NCBI GenBank assembly: GCA_965214205.1
Contig: OZ243941.1
Location: 744,001 to 808,000, forward strand
Reading direction: 5' to 3'
Origin: G963663315 sp965214205
Lineage (GTDB): Bacteria > Pseudomonadota > Gammaproteobacteria > Arenicellales > Poriferihabitantaceae
Length of the DNA stretch: 64,000 bases
Shown: positions 8,306-18,210 of the stretch, one piece after another
Numbering within the stretch: position 1 is the first letter of the stretch
How the letters are laid out: every line of letters starts with the position of its first letter
Notes under the pieces: generated by a model
The model's input: only the letters and a program-made list of their open reading frames with translations
Database searches by the model: none
What the model was told of the DNA's origin: nothing
Translations under genes and position numbers: made by a program

Positions 8306-9384
8306 AAACCGTCCATGTTGGTCTTGGCGATCGAAGTTACGACATCCGCATCGCTCCCGGCATACTGGATGATCGCGAACAGTTGCGGCCATGGATTGGT
8401 GGCCGGCAGGTTTTTGTTATTACCAACGAAGTGGTGGCCCCGCTTTATCTGGAGAAAATAACAACCAGTCTGGACGGCAAGACAGTCGGACAAATCATCC
8501 TCAGGGACGGAGAGAGCGTCAAGACATTGCGTACCGCGGAGGAGATATTTGACCGGATGATTGCGGTTTCGCTGGACCGTTCGGGTACAGTGATCGCATT
8601 GGGGGGAGGCGTGGTCGGCGATATAGCCGGATTTACTGCCGCCTGCTATCAACGCGGCATTCCATTCATCCAGATACCCACGACATTGCTTTCCCAGGTC
8701 GATTCATCCGTTGGCGGCAAAACCGCGGTCAATCATCCACGGGGGAAGAACATGATCGGCGCGTTCTATCAGCCGCGAAGAGTGTTGATTGACGCTTCAA
8801 CCCTGTCCACCCTGGAGCCGAGGCAGTTTTCCTCCGGGGTCGCGGAAGTCATCAAATACGGGATGATCAATGATCCGCCGTTCTTCAGATGGCTGGAGGA
8901 CAACATCGACCGGGTGATGGACCTGAATGAAAAGGCGCTGGAATACATGATCGAGCAATCCTGCCGTAACAAGGCGAATATCGTCGCTCAGGATGAGAAG
9001 GAAGCCGGTATCCGGGCATTGCTGAATCTGGGGCATACATTCGGCCACGCGATTGAAACATCGACACAATACGCTGGTTGGCTGCATGGCGAAGCGATTG
9101 CCCTCGGCATGGTGATGGCCGGGTTCATGTCGAAAATACAAGGCGATTTCTCCGACCGGGAGCTGGCCCGTCTGGAATCGTTGCTGGACAGGGCGCGGTT
9201 GCCGACACAACCCTGTCAGGGTCTTTCAGCGCAAAAGCTGAAGGAGCTGATGATGCTCGATAAAAAGGTCCGGGACGGGAAATTGCGGCTCGTGCTCCTG
9301 AAGGGAATTGGTCAGGCTTACGTCACGGATCAATATGACGAGACCGCGCTTGACGCCACACTTGAATACTTCGCGCTGGATTGA
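8302..9384 (+). CDS. aroB: 3-dehydroquinate synthase
   Basis: 360-aa NAD- and metal-dependent enzyme converting DAHP to 3-dehydroquinate, the second shikimate-pathway step. Recognised by the nucleotide-binding GGGVVGDIAGFTAACYQRG, the active-site block PTTLLSQVDSSVGGKTAVNH, and the metal ligands in GHTFGHAIE and the WLHGEAIA segment. Coupled to aroK. The damX gene that often follows aroB in gammaproteobacteria is absent; gltB starts 42 bp later. Confidence 0.96.
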   Translation: MKTVHVGLGDRSYDIRIAPGILDDREQLRPWIGGRQVFVITNEVVAPLYLEKITTSLDGKTVGQIILRDGESVKTLRTAEEIFDRMIAVSLDRSGTVIALGGGVVGDIAGFTAACYQRGIPFIQIPTTLLSQVDSSVGGKTAVNHPRGKNMIGAFYQPRRVLIDASTLSTLEPRQFSSGVAEVIKYGMINDPPFFRWLEDNIDRVMDLNEKALEYMIEQSCRNKANIVAQDEKEAGIRALLNLGHTFGHAIETSTQYAGWLHGEAIALGMVMAGFMSKIQGDFSDRELARLESLLDRARLPTQPCQGLSAQKLKELMMLDKKVRDGKLRLVLLKGIGQAYVTDQYDETALDATLEYFALD

Positions 9385-9426
9385 TACCCCACTAATGGTT
9401 AGAATGCCCGGTTCGATTCAAATTCC

Positions 9427-12400
9427 ATGCAACATCAGATGAGCGGATTACGTCCGAAAAAACAGGGCCTGTACGACCCGGCCAATGAACATGATTCATG
9501 CGGGGTCGGCTTTGTCGTCAATATAGACGGCGTGAAGAGCCATGAAATCATAACCAGCGGGCTGACCATATTACGTAATTTGACCCACAGGGGGGCGGTC
9601 GGCGCGGACCCGAAAGCGGGTGACGGCGCCGGTATCCTGCTACAGTTACCGGATGAATTTTTCCGCAACAGGATCGGGCAGGCGCTTCCGGCCAGCGGCC
9701 ATTATGCGGTGGGTATGTTGTTCATGCCTGCGTCTTTGGCCGGACAGGCCGAGGCGAAGGGAGTGGTGGAGCGCTATGCGCTGGACGAAGGACAGACCGT
9801 GATTGCCTGGCGCAGGGTGCCGGTCAACAATGTCGACCTGGGCAAAAGCGTATTACCGACCGAACCTGCAATCTGGCAGGTTGTGGTGGGGCGTGGAGCG
9901 GGTCTGGCTACCCAGGATGACTTTGAACGGAAACTGTTTGTCATTCGCAAACAGATCGAACGTCATATCCAGTTGTCCGATATACGGGGAAAGGATGATT
10001 TTTATATCACAACGCTGTCATCGAGGCTGATTAACTATAAGGGAATGCTGTTATCCCATCAGGTTGGGGAATTCTATCCGGATCTGGTTGACCAGGATAT
10101 GAAGTCCGCCATGGCTCTGGTGCATCAGCGTTTCTCCACCAATACTTTCCCCACCTGGGATCTGGCGCACCCGTTCCGTATGATCGCGCACAACGGCGAG
10201 ATCAATACCTTGCGCGGCAACATAAACTGGATGGCGGCCCGCAAGAGCACATTGTTCTCGGATGTGCTGGGCGATGACATCGACAAGGTCTGGCCGGTAA
10301 TCCCGGAAGGCCAGTCGGATTCGGCGGCGTTCGACAATGCGCTGGAGCTACTGGTGGCTGGTGGCTATTCGCTCTCCCATGCGATGATGATGCTGATACC
10401 GGAAGCCTGGTCGGGCAATTCATTGATGGACCCGGGGCGGCGCGCTTTTTACGAATATCATGCGGCCCTGATGGAGCCGTGGGACGGACCGGCGGCGGTT
10501 GCCTTTACCGATGGCAAACAGATTGGGGCTACTCTGGACCGTAACGGACTGCGCCCGGCGCGATACTTGATCACCAAAGACAATATGGTCGTTATGGCGT
10601 CTGAAATGGGTGTGTTGCCGATACCCGAAGAAAATATCAGGAAGAAATGGCGTCTTCAACCGGGAAAAATGTTCCTGATTGATCTGGAGCAGGGCCGCAT
10701 CATCGAAGATGAAGAAATCAAGAACCAGCTGGCTTCATCCAACAATTATCAGGAGTGGTTGAACCGCACCCAGATTGAACTCAAGTCCTTGCGTATCGCA
10801 GTCGGAGCGATGTCGCCGGACCCGGAGACTCTGCTGAAGACCCAGCAGGCCTTTGGTTATACCCAGGAAGACCTCAAGTTCCTGCTACTGCCGATGATTG
10901 AGCGTGGTGAGGAGGCTCTGGGTTCCATGGGTATGGATTCGCCACCGGCGGTCATGTCGGACAAGCCGCGCCACATTTCCAATTACTTCAAGCAGAATTT
11001 CGCCCAGGTCACCAATCCCCCGATTGATCCGATCCGTGAAGAGCTGGTGATGGCGCTGTTCTCCCTGATTGGCCCTCGTCCGAATCTGTTCGGCCACAGT
11101 GACGGCGGTCAGGAGATGCGCTTGACCGTCGAGCAGCCGGTATTGACCAACAACGAGTTGGAACGTATTCGACAGATCGAAGACCATACCGGCGGCGCGT
11201 TTCGCACCAAGACATTGACCATCTGTTATCAGGTCACAGAGGGAAAGCGGGGGCTGGCCGAGGCGCTCAGGATTTTATGCGGCAAAGCGGAACAGGCTAT
11301 CCTGCAAAAGGGATTCAATATCCTGATTTTGTCTGACCGGCGGATGGACGCCGACAGCATCGCCATTCCGGCGTTGCTGGCGACCTCTGCGGTGCACCAT
11401 CATCTGATCCGGAAGGGATTGCGAACCAAGTCCGGTCTGGTGATCGAGACCGGCGCCTGTCTTGAAGTGCATCACTTCGCGACACTGGCCGGGTATGGGG
11501 CGGAGGCGATCAATCCTTATGTCGGGTTTGATACGGTCAATGCGCTGCTTGGCAATCTCGCGGAAAAGATTGACTTCGAAGAGGCGCAGGCGCGCTATAT
11601 CAAGGCGGTCAACAAGGGATTGAAAAAGGTCATGTCGAAAATGGGTATCTCGACCTTCCAGTCCTATTGCGGCGCCCAGATTTTTGACGCGGTCGGTTTG
11701 TCTCAGGAATTCGTGGATCAATACTTTACCGGCACAAGTTCACCGGTTCAGGGAATCGGCCTGAACGAAATTGCCGAGGACATGTTCACCTTGCATCAGC
11801 GCGCTTTTGGAGACCAACCCCTGTACCAGGACGCGTTGGACGCTGGGGGCGATTACGCATTCCGGGTTCGCGGGGAGAGCCATGTGTGGAATCCGGAATC
11901 GGTATCCTACCTGCAGCATGCCGTGCGGGCCAACCATGCCGGAACCTGGCGGGAGTTTTCCGATCTCGTCAATACACAGGATAAGACACACTTCAATCTG
12001 CGAGGGTTGTTCGAGTTTGATTGGGCGCCATCCGCCATTCCGATAGACCAGGTGGAGCCAGCCTCGCAAATTGTCAAACGATTTTCAACCGGCGCCATGT
12101 CGTTTGGGTCGATTTCCCAGGAAGCCCATTCAACCCTCGCCATCGCGATGAACAAAATTGGCGGGAAATCGAATACCGGCGAAGGCGGCGAAGAGGAAGA
12201 GCGTTACCGCCCATTGAAAGACGGGTCAGGCAACCCGAAGCGGTCCGCAATCAAACAGGTGGCGTCCGGACGGTTCGGGGCAACAGCGGATTATCTGGTG
12301 AATGCCGATGACATTCAGATCAAGATGGCGCAGGGCGCAAAGCCGGGCGAAGGCGGACAGTTGCCCGGTCACAAGGTCAGCCGTCAAATCGCCAGCGTGC

Positions 12401-14025
12401 GTCATTCCACTCCGGGCGTCGGATTGATTTCGCCGCCACCGCATCATGACATCTACTCGATTGAAGATCTGGCGCAACTGATATTCGATTTGAAGAATGT
12501 CAACCCCGAAAGCCGTATTTCAGTGAAACTGGTCTCGGAGGTGGGGGTGGGCACAGTGGCCGCGGGGGTATCGAAAGCGCACGCCGACCATGTCACCATT
12601 TCGGGTTATGAAGGAGGCACCGGCGCCAGTCCGTTGACGTCGATCAAACATGCCGGTTCGCCGTGGGAAATCGGCCTGGCGGAAACCCACCAGACGTTGG
12701 TATTGAACCGGCTGCGCGGACGGATTGCGGTTCAGGCGGACGGCGGCTTGCGTACCGGACGTGATGTCGCGGTGGCCGCGCTGCTGGGCGCGGATGAATT
12801 CGGTTTCGCGACGGCGCCGTTGATCGCGCAGGGATGCCTGATGATGAGAAAATGTCATCTGAACACCTGCCCGGTCGGTATCGCCACCCAGGACCCCGAA
12901 TTGAGAAAAAAATTTACGGGCCAGGCCGAGCATGTCATTAACTATTTCTTTTTCGTTGCAGAAGAGTTGCGCGGCATCATGGCCAGGCTCGGCATTCGCA
13001 CCGTCAACGAAATGATCGGCCGGATTGACCGGCTGAAAGTATCGGAAGCGGTGAGCCACTGGAAAACACAGGGTCTCGATTATTCCCGGATTCTGGCCAA
13101 GCCGGATGTAGGCGCCGATGTCGCGGTTTACAACTGTGAAGCCCAACAGCATGGCCTGGACAATGTGCTGGACCGGGAGCTGATCCGGCGAGCCGGGCCG
13201 GCGCTCGATGACGGGACTGCGGTCCGGATCAATATCGGTATCGCCAATGTCAACCGGACATTCGGCACGATGCTGTCGGGTGAGGTCGCGCGTAAATACG
13301 GACATGACGGCTTGCCGGAGGACACCATCCGCATTGACGCAAAGGGCACGGCGGGGCAGTCGCTGGGCGCATGGCTTGCCAATGGCGTCACGATCACGCT
13401 GGAAGGGGAAGCCAATGACTATGTGGGAAAAGGCTTGTCCGGCGGCAAGCTGGTCATTTATCCGCCCGCGAATTCCGGGATCGGGGATCGCCGAAACAAC
13501 ATCATTGTCGGCAACACCGTATTATATGGCGCGATTTGCGGTGAAGCCTATTTCAACGGCGTCGCGGGGGAACGGTTCTGTGTGCGGAACTCCGGCGCCA
13601 TCGCCGTGGTTGAGGGAGTCGGAGACCATGGCTGTGAATACATGACCGGCGGCGTCGTCATCTGCCTGGGAGATACCGGCAGGAATTTCGCGGCGGGAAT
13701 GTCGGGTGGAATCAGTTACGTACTGGACCCGGACAGTCGTTTTTCTGTGCGCTGCAACCAGCAACTGGTATCGCTGGAACCGGTTGACGCCGACCGTCGA
13801 TATGAAAATATCGACAACCCGCTGGAAGCGGATGAAGCGCGGCTGAGGAAATACATCGAAAATCATTATGAATATACCGGCAGCGAAATTGCCGGACAGA
13901 TACTGAAAGACTGGAAAAGTTATCTCCCGAACTTTGTCAAGATACTGCCGCACGACTATGCGGCCGCCCTGCTGAAACTTGAGCGGGAAAATCAACCCGA
14001 ATACAGGAAGGCTCGACATGGGTAA
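9427..14025 (+). CDS. gltB: Glutamate synthase (NADPH) large subunit
   Basis: 1532-aa GOGAT alpha subunit. A class II glutaminase domain begins at the processed Cys25 in NEHDSCGVGFV. A central domain, the FMN-binding synthase domain and a C-terminal GXGXG domain follow. The 3Fe-4S cluster motif is CHLNTCPVG. It hydrolyses glutamine, channels ammonia to the FMN site and makes two glutamates from glutamine and 2-oxoglutarate. The start may be ATG 9427 or 9439. It overlaps gltD by 8 bp, as expected for the alpha-beta pair. Confidence 0.97.
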   Translation: MQHQMSGLRPKKQGLYDPANEHDSCGVGFVVNIDGVKSHEIITSGLTILRNLTHRGAVGADPKAGDGAGILLQLPDEFFRNRIGQALPASGHYAVGMLFMPASLAGQAEAKGVVERYALDEGQTVIAWRRVPVNNVDLGKSVLPTEPAIWQVVVGRGAGLATQDDFERKLFVIRKQIERHIQLSDIRGKDDFYITTLSSRLINYKGMLLSHQVGEFYPDLVDQDMKSAMALVHQRFSTNTFPTWDLAHPFRMIAHNGEINTLRGNINWMAARKSTLFSDVLGDDIDKVWPVIPEGQSDSAAFDNALELLVAGGYSLSHAMMMLIPEAWSGNSLMDPGRRAFYEYHAALMEPWDGPAAVAFTDGKQIGATLDRNGLRPARYLITKDNMVVMASEMGVLPIPEENIRKKWRLQPGKMFLIDLEQGRIIEDEEIKNQLASSNNYQEWLNRTQIELKSLRIAVGAMSPDPETLLKTQQAFGYTQEDLKFLLLPMIERGEEALGSMGMDSPPAVMSDKPRHISNYFKQNFAQVTNPPIDPIREELVMALFSLIGPRPNLFGHSDGGQEMRLTVEQPVLTNNELERIRQIEDHTGGAFRTKTLTICYQVTEGKRGLAEALRILCGKAEQAILQKGFNILILSDRRMDADSIAIPALLATSAVHHHLIRKGLRTKSGLVIETGACLEVHHFATLAGYGAEAINPYVGFDTVNALLGNLAEKIDFEEAQARYIKAVNKGLKKVMSKMGISTFQSYCGAQIFDAVGLSQEFVDQYFTGTSSPVQGIGLNEIAEDMFTLHQRAFGDQPLYQDALDAGGDYAFRVRGESHVWNPESVSYLQHAVRANHAGTWREFSDLVNTQDKTHFNLRGLFEFDWAPSAIPIDQVEPASQIVKRFSTGAMSFGSISQEAHSTLAIAMNKIGGKSNTGEGGEEEERYRPLKDGSGNPKRSAIKQVASGRFGATADYLVNADDIQIKMAQGAKPGEGGQLPGHKVSRQIASVRHSTPGVGLISPPPHHDIYSIEDLAQLIFDLKNVNPESRISVKLVSEVGVGTVAAGVSKAHADHVTISGYEGGTGASPLTSIKHAGSPWEIGLAETHQTLVLNRLRGRIAVQADGGLRTGRDVAVAALLGADEFGFATAPLIAQGCLMMRKCHLNTCPVGIATQDPELRKKFTGQAEHVINYFFFVAEELRGIMARLGIRTVNEMIGRIDRLKVSEAVSHWKTQGLDYSRILAKPDVGADVAVYNCEAQQHGLDNVLDRELIRRAGPALDDGTAVRINIGIANVNRTFGTMLSGEVARKYGHDGLPEDTIRIDAKGTAGQSLGAWLANGVTITLEGEANDYVGKGLSGGKLVIYPPANSGIGDRRNNIIVGNTVLYGAICGEAYFNGVAGERFCVRNSGAIAVVEGVGDHGCEYMTGGVVICLGDTGRNFAAGMSGGISYVLDPDSRFSVRCNQQLVSLEPVDADRRYENIDNPLEADEARLRKYIENHYEYTGSEIAGQILKDWKSYLPNFVKILPHDYAAALLKLERENQPEYRKARHG

Positions 14026-15472
14026 GCCGACCGGGTTCATGGAGATTGAGCGTCAGGACCGAAAATACGAGGATATTCAAAGCCGGATTACCCATTTCAA
14101 CGAGTTTGTCATCGAACTCAGTGAAAACGAGCTGAGCAAACAGGGCGCGAGGTGTATGGATTGTGGAATCCCGTATTGCCAGATCGGATGCCCGGTCAAC
14201 AATATTATTCCGGACTGGAACGATCTGGTTTATCGTGGAGACTGGAAGCGGGCCAGCGATGTGCTGCATTCGACCAATAATTTCCCGGAATTTACCGGGC
14301 GCATCTGCCCGGCCCCCTGTGAAGCCTCGTGTACCCTGAACATTGAAGACCGCCCGGTTACGATCAAAACCATTGAGCAGAGCATTGTCGAACGGGCATG
14401 GGCGGAAGGATGGATACAGCCCCGGATTCCGGCCCACAGAACCGGCAAATATGTCGCCGTGATCGGTTCCGGCCCGGCCGGACTGGCCTGTTCCCAGCAA
14501 CTGGCGAGAGCGGGGCATTCGGTTTCCCTGTACGAAAAACAGGAACGAAGCGGTGGATTGCTGCGCTACGGCATCCCGGACTTCAAACTGGATAAACTGG
14601 TGATTGACCGCCGCATGGCGCAAATGAAAACCGAGGGCGTGAAATTTCATTCGGGTATTCATGTTGGCGTCGATATCCCGGTTTCATTTCTGTTCGAGAC
14701 TTTTGACGCCATCGTTTTAAGTGGGGGCGCCGAACATCCGCGGGACCTGGAAGTGGCGGGCCGGGAATACGACGGCATCCACTTCGCGATGGATTTCCTG
14801 AGGTCGAACACACGCAGAGTGCAGGGACACACGGTCGATGAAAGTCAGTTTATCAACGCCGAAGGAAAACATGTCGTTGTCATTGGCGGAGGGGATACCG
14901 GGTCGGACTGTATCGGCACGTCCATCAGACAAAGGGCCAAATCGGTTACCCAGATTGAAATTCTGTCGGAACCGCCCGTAAGGGAGAACAAGGCTTTGAC
15001 CTGGCCGAACTGGCCCCACAAGCTGCGTACCTCTTCGTCCCAGGAGGAAGGATGCAACCGCATCTGGGATGTAAAGACACGGCATTTCAATGAAGACGGC
15101 CACGGGCGCGTTTCATCCATACAATGTATCAAGGTAGCCTGGGACCGGGGGGCGGACGGGCAGTGGCGGATGCGGGATGTCGAAGGCTCGGAGTTTCTGC
15201 TGAAAGCGGACCTGGTTCTACTCGCGATGGGATTTCTTCACCCGGTTTATGCAGGACTGCTTGAGGAGATGGGGATCGAACGGGACAACCGGGGCAATGT
15301 CAACGCGCCGGAAAGTGGCGTGGGCGCGTATCAGACCAACATCGAAAAAGTGTTTTCAGCGGGCGACATGAGGCGCGGACAATCGCTGGTGGTCTGGGCG
15401 ATTCGGGAGGGGCGGCAGTGTGCGCGGGCGGTCGATGAGTTTCTGCAGGGACACAGTGACCTGCCCGAATAA
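14018..15472 (+). CDS. gltD: Glutamate synthase small subunit
   Basis: 484-aa FAD/NADPH-binding beta subunit that feeds electrons to GltB. The N-terminal cysteine arrays CMDCGIPYCQIGC and CPAPCEASC bind 4Fe-4S clusters. GSGPAGLACSQQLARAG is the FAD Rossmann motif and VVIGGGDTGSD the NADPH one. The ATG at 14018 is preceded by AGGAAGG at good spacing, which decides this start over an in-frame upstream codon at 13979. Confidence 0.96.
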   Translation: MGKPTGFMEIERQDRKYEDIQSRITHFNEFVIELSENELSKQGARCMDCGIPYCQIGCPVNNIIPDWNDLVYRGDWKRASDVLHSTNNFPEFTGRICPAPCEASCTLNIEDRPVTIKTIEQSIVERAWAEGWIQPRIPAHRTGKYVAVIGSGPAGLACSQQLARAGHSVSLYEKQERSGGLLRYGIPDFKLDKLVIDRRMAQMKTEGVKFHSGIHVGVDIPVSFLFETFDAIVLSGGAEHPRDLEVAGREYDGIHFAMDFLRSNTRRVQGHTVDESQFINAEGKHVVVIGGGDTGSDCIGTSIRQRAKSVTQIEILSEPPVRENKALTWPNWPHKLRTSSSQEEGCNRIWDVKTRHFNEDGHGRVSSIQCIKVAWDRGADGQWRMRDVEGSEFLLKADLVLLAMGFLHPVYAGLLEEMGIERDNRGNVNAPESGVGAYQTNIEKVFSAGDMRRGQSLVVWAIREGRQCARAVDEFLQGHSDLPE

Positions 15473-15547
15473 ACTCGCGTCCGCTTCGAGTCCCCCTGTC
15501 AAGACCGGCTCCGGCCTGCCCTATCTCTGTTACTCCATGAATAATCC

Positions 15548-16591
15548 ATGAACGACCGGTTTTTGAAGGCGTTGAGACGCCAGCCGGTTGACTGTACGCC
15601 GATCTGGATCATGCGTCAGGCTGGCCGCTACCTGCCGGAATACCGGCGAAGCCGCGCCCGCGCCGGGGATTTCCTGACGCTGTGCAAAACGCCCGAACTG
15701 GCCTGTGAAGTGACGCTGCAGCCGATTCTCCGATTCGACCTGGACGCTGCCATTATTTTCTCCGACATTCTGACCATCCCGGACGCCATGGGATTGGGAC
15801 TGACGCTGCATGAAGGAGTCGGCCCCCGCTTCGAACGCCCGTTGCGGTCGGCGAACGAGATCGAAAAATTACCGAAAGTGGAAGTGGAAGCACAATTGGG
15901 CTACGTCATGGAAGCCATTCGTCTCACCCGTGGGGAACTCGAAGGCAAGGTCCCGCTGATTGGATTCGGCGGCAGTCCATGGACTCTGGCCACCTACATG
16001 GTTGAAGGAGGGTCAAGCCGGGATTTTGCGCAGGTCAAGGGCATGATGCATGATCAGCCAGCGACCATGCACCGATTGCTGCAGAAGATCACCCAGGCCG
16101 CGATTGATTACCTGAAAGCGCAGGTGATGGCGGGAGCGCAGGCCATCATGGTATTCGACACATGGGGCGGCGCGTTGAGCACGCCGGATTATCAGGAATT
16201 CTCGCTGGATTATATGGCGCAAATCGTATCCACTCTGAAAACGGACCCAGCCTGTTCCGCAACCCCGGTGACCCTGTTTACCAAGGGCGGGTCGGGGTGG
16301 CTGGAGCGGATCGGGCAAACCGGATGCGATGCAATCGGACTGGACTGGACGGTTTCACTGGCAGAAGCCAGAAAAAGGACGGCAGGATCGGTCGCCCTGC
16401 AGGGCAACATGGACCCCACCGTACTCTACGCCTCCAATGACAAGGTGGAGCGGGAAGCGAAGCGCGTACTCGAAGATTTCGGCACAGGCGAAGGACACAT
16501 CTTCAACCTGGGCCACGGCATTCACCCCGGCGTCAACCCGGAGCGCGTGCAAACGCTGGTGGAGGCGGTGCACAGAGAGAGCCGGCGGTGA
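15548..16591 (+). CDS. hemE: Uroporphyrinogen decarboxylase
   Basis: 347-aa cytoplasmic enzyme decarboxylating uroporphyrinogen III to coproporphyrinogen III in heme synthesis. The N-terminal signature WIMRQAGRYLPEYR and the second signature around GFGGSPWTLATYMVEGG are intact, and the length is typical. It begins 75 bp after gltD, with no strong terminator between. The next gene starts on a GTG overlapping the hemE stop. Confidence 0.96.
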   Translation: MNDRFLKALRRQPVDCTPIWIMRQAGRYLPEYRRSRARAGDFLTLCKTPELACEVTLQPILRFDLDAAIIFSDILTIPDAMGLGLTLHEGVGPRFERPLRSANEIEKLPKVEVEAQLGYVMEAIRLTRGELEGKVPLIGFGGSPWTLATYMVEGGSSRDFAQVKGMMHDQPATMHRLLQKITQAAIDYLKAQVMAGAQAIMVFDTWGGALSTPDYQEFSLDYMAQIVSTLKTDPACSATPVTLFTKGGSGWLERIGQTGCDAIGLDWTVSLAEARKRTAGSVALQGNMDPTVLYASNDKVEREAKRVLEDFGTGEGHIFNLGHGIHPGVNPERVQTLVEAVHRESRR

Positions 16592-17151
16592 CAGACTTGC
16601 ATCAGCGTATTCGGGCCACGCTCACCTGTCGGTACGATACGCCCATCATGCACAACATTTATCGAGCCGATTATATTGAGTGTCTGGTCGCTTTTACGCT
16701 GGGTTCCGGTTGGTGGCTTACCGAGAACTGGGTTTCGTGGGATTGTCAGCACACATCCGGAGCCCGGCTCGAGGTCAAACAGTCCTCGGCAAGACAGTCA
16801 TGGGACTGTGCAGAAGTAGCGCCGCCCCGCAGCCCCCGTTTTGACATCGCGCCCTGTACCGGCTACTGGACAGAAGACGGAAGCCACTGGCAAGACTTTC
16901 CGGGGCGGCCTGAAGATATTTACGTTTTCGCATGGCATGGCGAGAGGCGGGACGGTTACGCCGATCACCGTGATACCAGCCAGTGGCTTTTCTTTGTCGT
17001 GGCGGAGCAGGATCTGCCAGAGGGTCGAAAGCGTATCGGGCTGGCAGGACTCAAATCGCTCGTTTCCCCGTGCTACATCGCGGAACTCAAGCACACAGTA
17101 GAAGCCCGCCTCGCACCAGTAGCGCTAAAGGCCCAGCGTAAAGGAAAATGA
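16588..17151 (+). CDS. Hypothetical protein with a possible PD-(D/E)XK nuclease-like core
   Basis: 187-aa soluble protein read from a GTG overlapping the hemE stop by 4 bp; an ATG at codon 21 is an alternative. Residues E31, D52 and E62-V-K64 follow the E...D...ExK order of the PD-(D/E)XK fold, in the segment WDCQHTSGARLEVKQS. Further conserved-looking blocks are RFDIAPCTGYWTEDG and DIYVFAWHGER. I recognise it only as a conserved hypothetical type; the nuclease reading is inference from three residues. Its last codons and stop fall inside a 14-bp direct repeat. Confidence 0.55.
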   Translation: MTDLHQRIRATLTCRYDTPIMHNIYRADYIECLVAFTLGSGWWLTENWVSWDCQHTSGARLEVKQSSARQSWDCAEVAPPRSPRFDIAPCTGYWTEDGSHWQDFPGRPEDIYVFAWHGERRDGYADHRDTSQWLFFVVAEQDLPEGRKRIGLAGLKSLVSPCYIAELKHTVEARLAPVALKAQRKGK

Positions 17152-17272
17152 AACGGGCGACCACAGAGGGTCGCCCCTACGCATCATGCTCGCAACCTTC
17201 ATCGTAGGGGACGGTCACCGTGCCGTCCCGCAACCGGACAACTCATGTGCTCGCTACATAAAGGAAAATGAA
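17139..17272. repeat. REP-like hairpin element bounded by 14-bp direct repeats
   Basis: TAAAGGAAAATGAA occurs at 17139-17152 and again at 17259-17272. The 106 bp between hold nested inverted repeats: GGGCGACC 17155-17162 with GGTCGCCC 17169-17176; CCCCTACG 17174-17181 with CGTAGGGG 17203-17210; GGGACGG 17208-17214 with CCGTCCC 17223-17229. The flanking repeats look like a target duplication or a small tandem duplication. The hairpins may also terminate transcription between this gene and convergent rpoH. Confidence 0.6.
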
Positions 17273-17319
17273 GCACATTCGGGGTATGCGGCTTGTGGCC
17301 TCTTTCGTTTCATGCTCTC

Positions 17320-18177
17320 TCAACCCACATCAATCACGTCTTTCATGGTTTTCATGGCTTGTTTTTCTATTTGGCGGATTCTTTCCGCTGATACTCCGTA
17401 CTCGTCCGCGAGGTCGTGCAGGGTGGGTTTGTCGTCGCTTAGCCATCGGCGGGTGACGATGTCTTTGCTGCGCTCATCGAGTTTGGTCAGGGCTATGCCA
17501 AGTTGTTGTTGGCGTTGCTGCTGATATTGGTTGTTTCCGATTACAATTTCGGGATCATAACGGCTGTCTCCCAGATACTGGGCGGGCGCCAGGTAGGCGC
17601 TGTCTTCGTCCTGGTCTGCTGAGGGGTCGAAGGTTATGTCTGTGCCACTTAATCTTGATTCCATTTCCCGGACGGCGCCAGGTTCGACATCCAGATTATC
17701 GGCAAGGTGGGTGACATCTGCGTTGTTCATCCATCCCCATTTGGAGCGGGACTTTCTCAGATTGAAGAACAGTTTGCGCTGCGCCTTGGTGGTGGCTACC
17801 TTGACAATGCGCCAGTTGCGCAGCACGTAATCGTATATTTCGGCCCGTATCCAGTGTACCGCGAATGAAACGAGCCGAACATCGCGAGTCGGGTCGAAGC
17901 GTTTGACGGCTTTCATCAATCCGATGCTGCCTTCCTGAATCAGGTCGGGCAGCGGCAGGCCGTAGCCCATGAATCCCCGCGCCACCTTGACTACATATCG
18001 AAGATGGGACAATACCAGTTCGCGCGCGGCTTCGAGGTCGCCGTCGTCACGGTAACGCATAGCCAGATCGTACTCCTGTTCGGCCGTCAAAATTGGCGCT
18101 GCGTTGACCGCCTGCATATAGTCTGTCAGACTGCCGTTGGCAGAAAGTTGCATCGGAATGGGTAAGCTTTGCGTCAT
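17320..18177 (-). CDS. rpoH: RNA polymerase sigma factor RpoH (sigma-32)
   Basis: 285-aa group 3 heat-shock sigma factor. Region 2 contains LIQEGSIGLMKAVKRFDP and the -10-binding SFAVHWIRAEI. The RpoH-specific box QRKLFFNLR is at 133-141, and a region 4 helix-turn-helix is near the C-terminus (LADEYGVSAERIRQIE). It directs transcription of chaperone and protease genes. The hslVU protease operon lies just upstream on the same strand. Its promoter region carries a CIRCE-like operator (18214-18240). Confidence 0.96.
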   Translation of the reverse strand: MTQSLPIPMQLSANGSLTDYMQAVNAAPILTAEQEYDLAMRYRDDGDLEAARELVLSHLRYVVKVARGFMGYGLPLPDLIQEGSIGLMKAVKRFDPTRDVRLVSFAVHWIRAEIYDYVLRNWRIVKVATTKAQRKLFFNLRKSRSKWGWMNNADVTHLADNLDVEPGAVREMESRLSGTDITFDPSADQDEDSAYLAPAQYLGDSRYDPEIVIGNNQYQQQRQQQLGIALTKLDERSKDIVTRRWLSDDKPTLHDLADEYGVSAERIRQIEKQAMKTMKDVIDVG

Positions 18178-18210
18178 CGAACTGGAATAATCAGGTTTTG
18201 GTTATCGGGT

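Noticed and set aside
12520..13305. 261-codon open frame on the minus strand inside gltB
   Set aside because: Lies wholly within the FMN/GXGXG region of GltB in antisense; composition reflects codon bias of the real gene.
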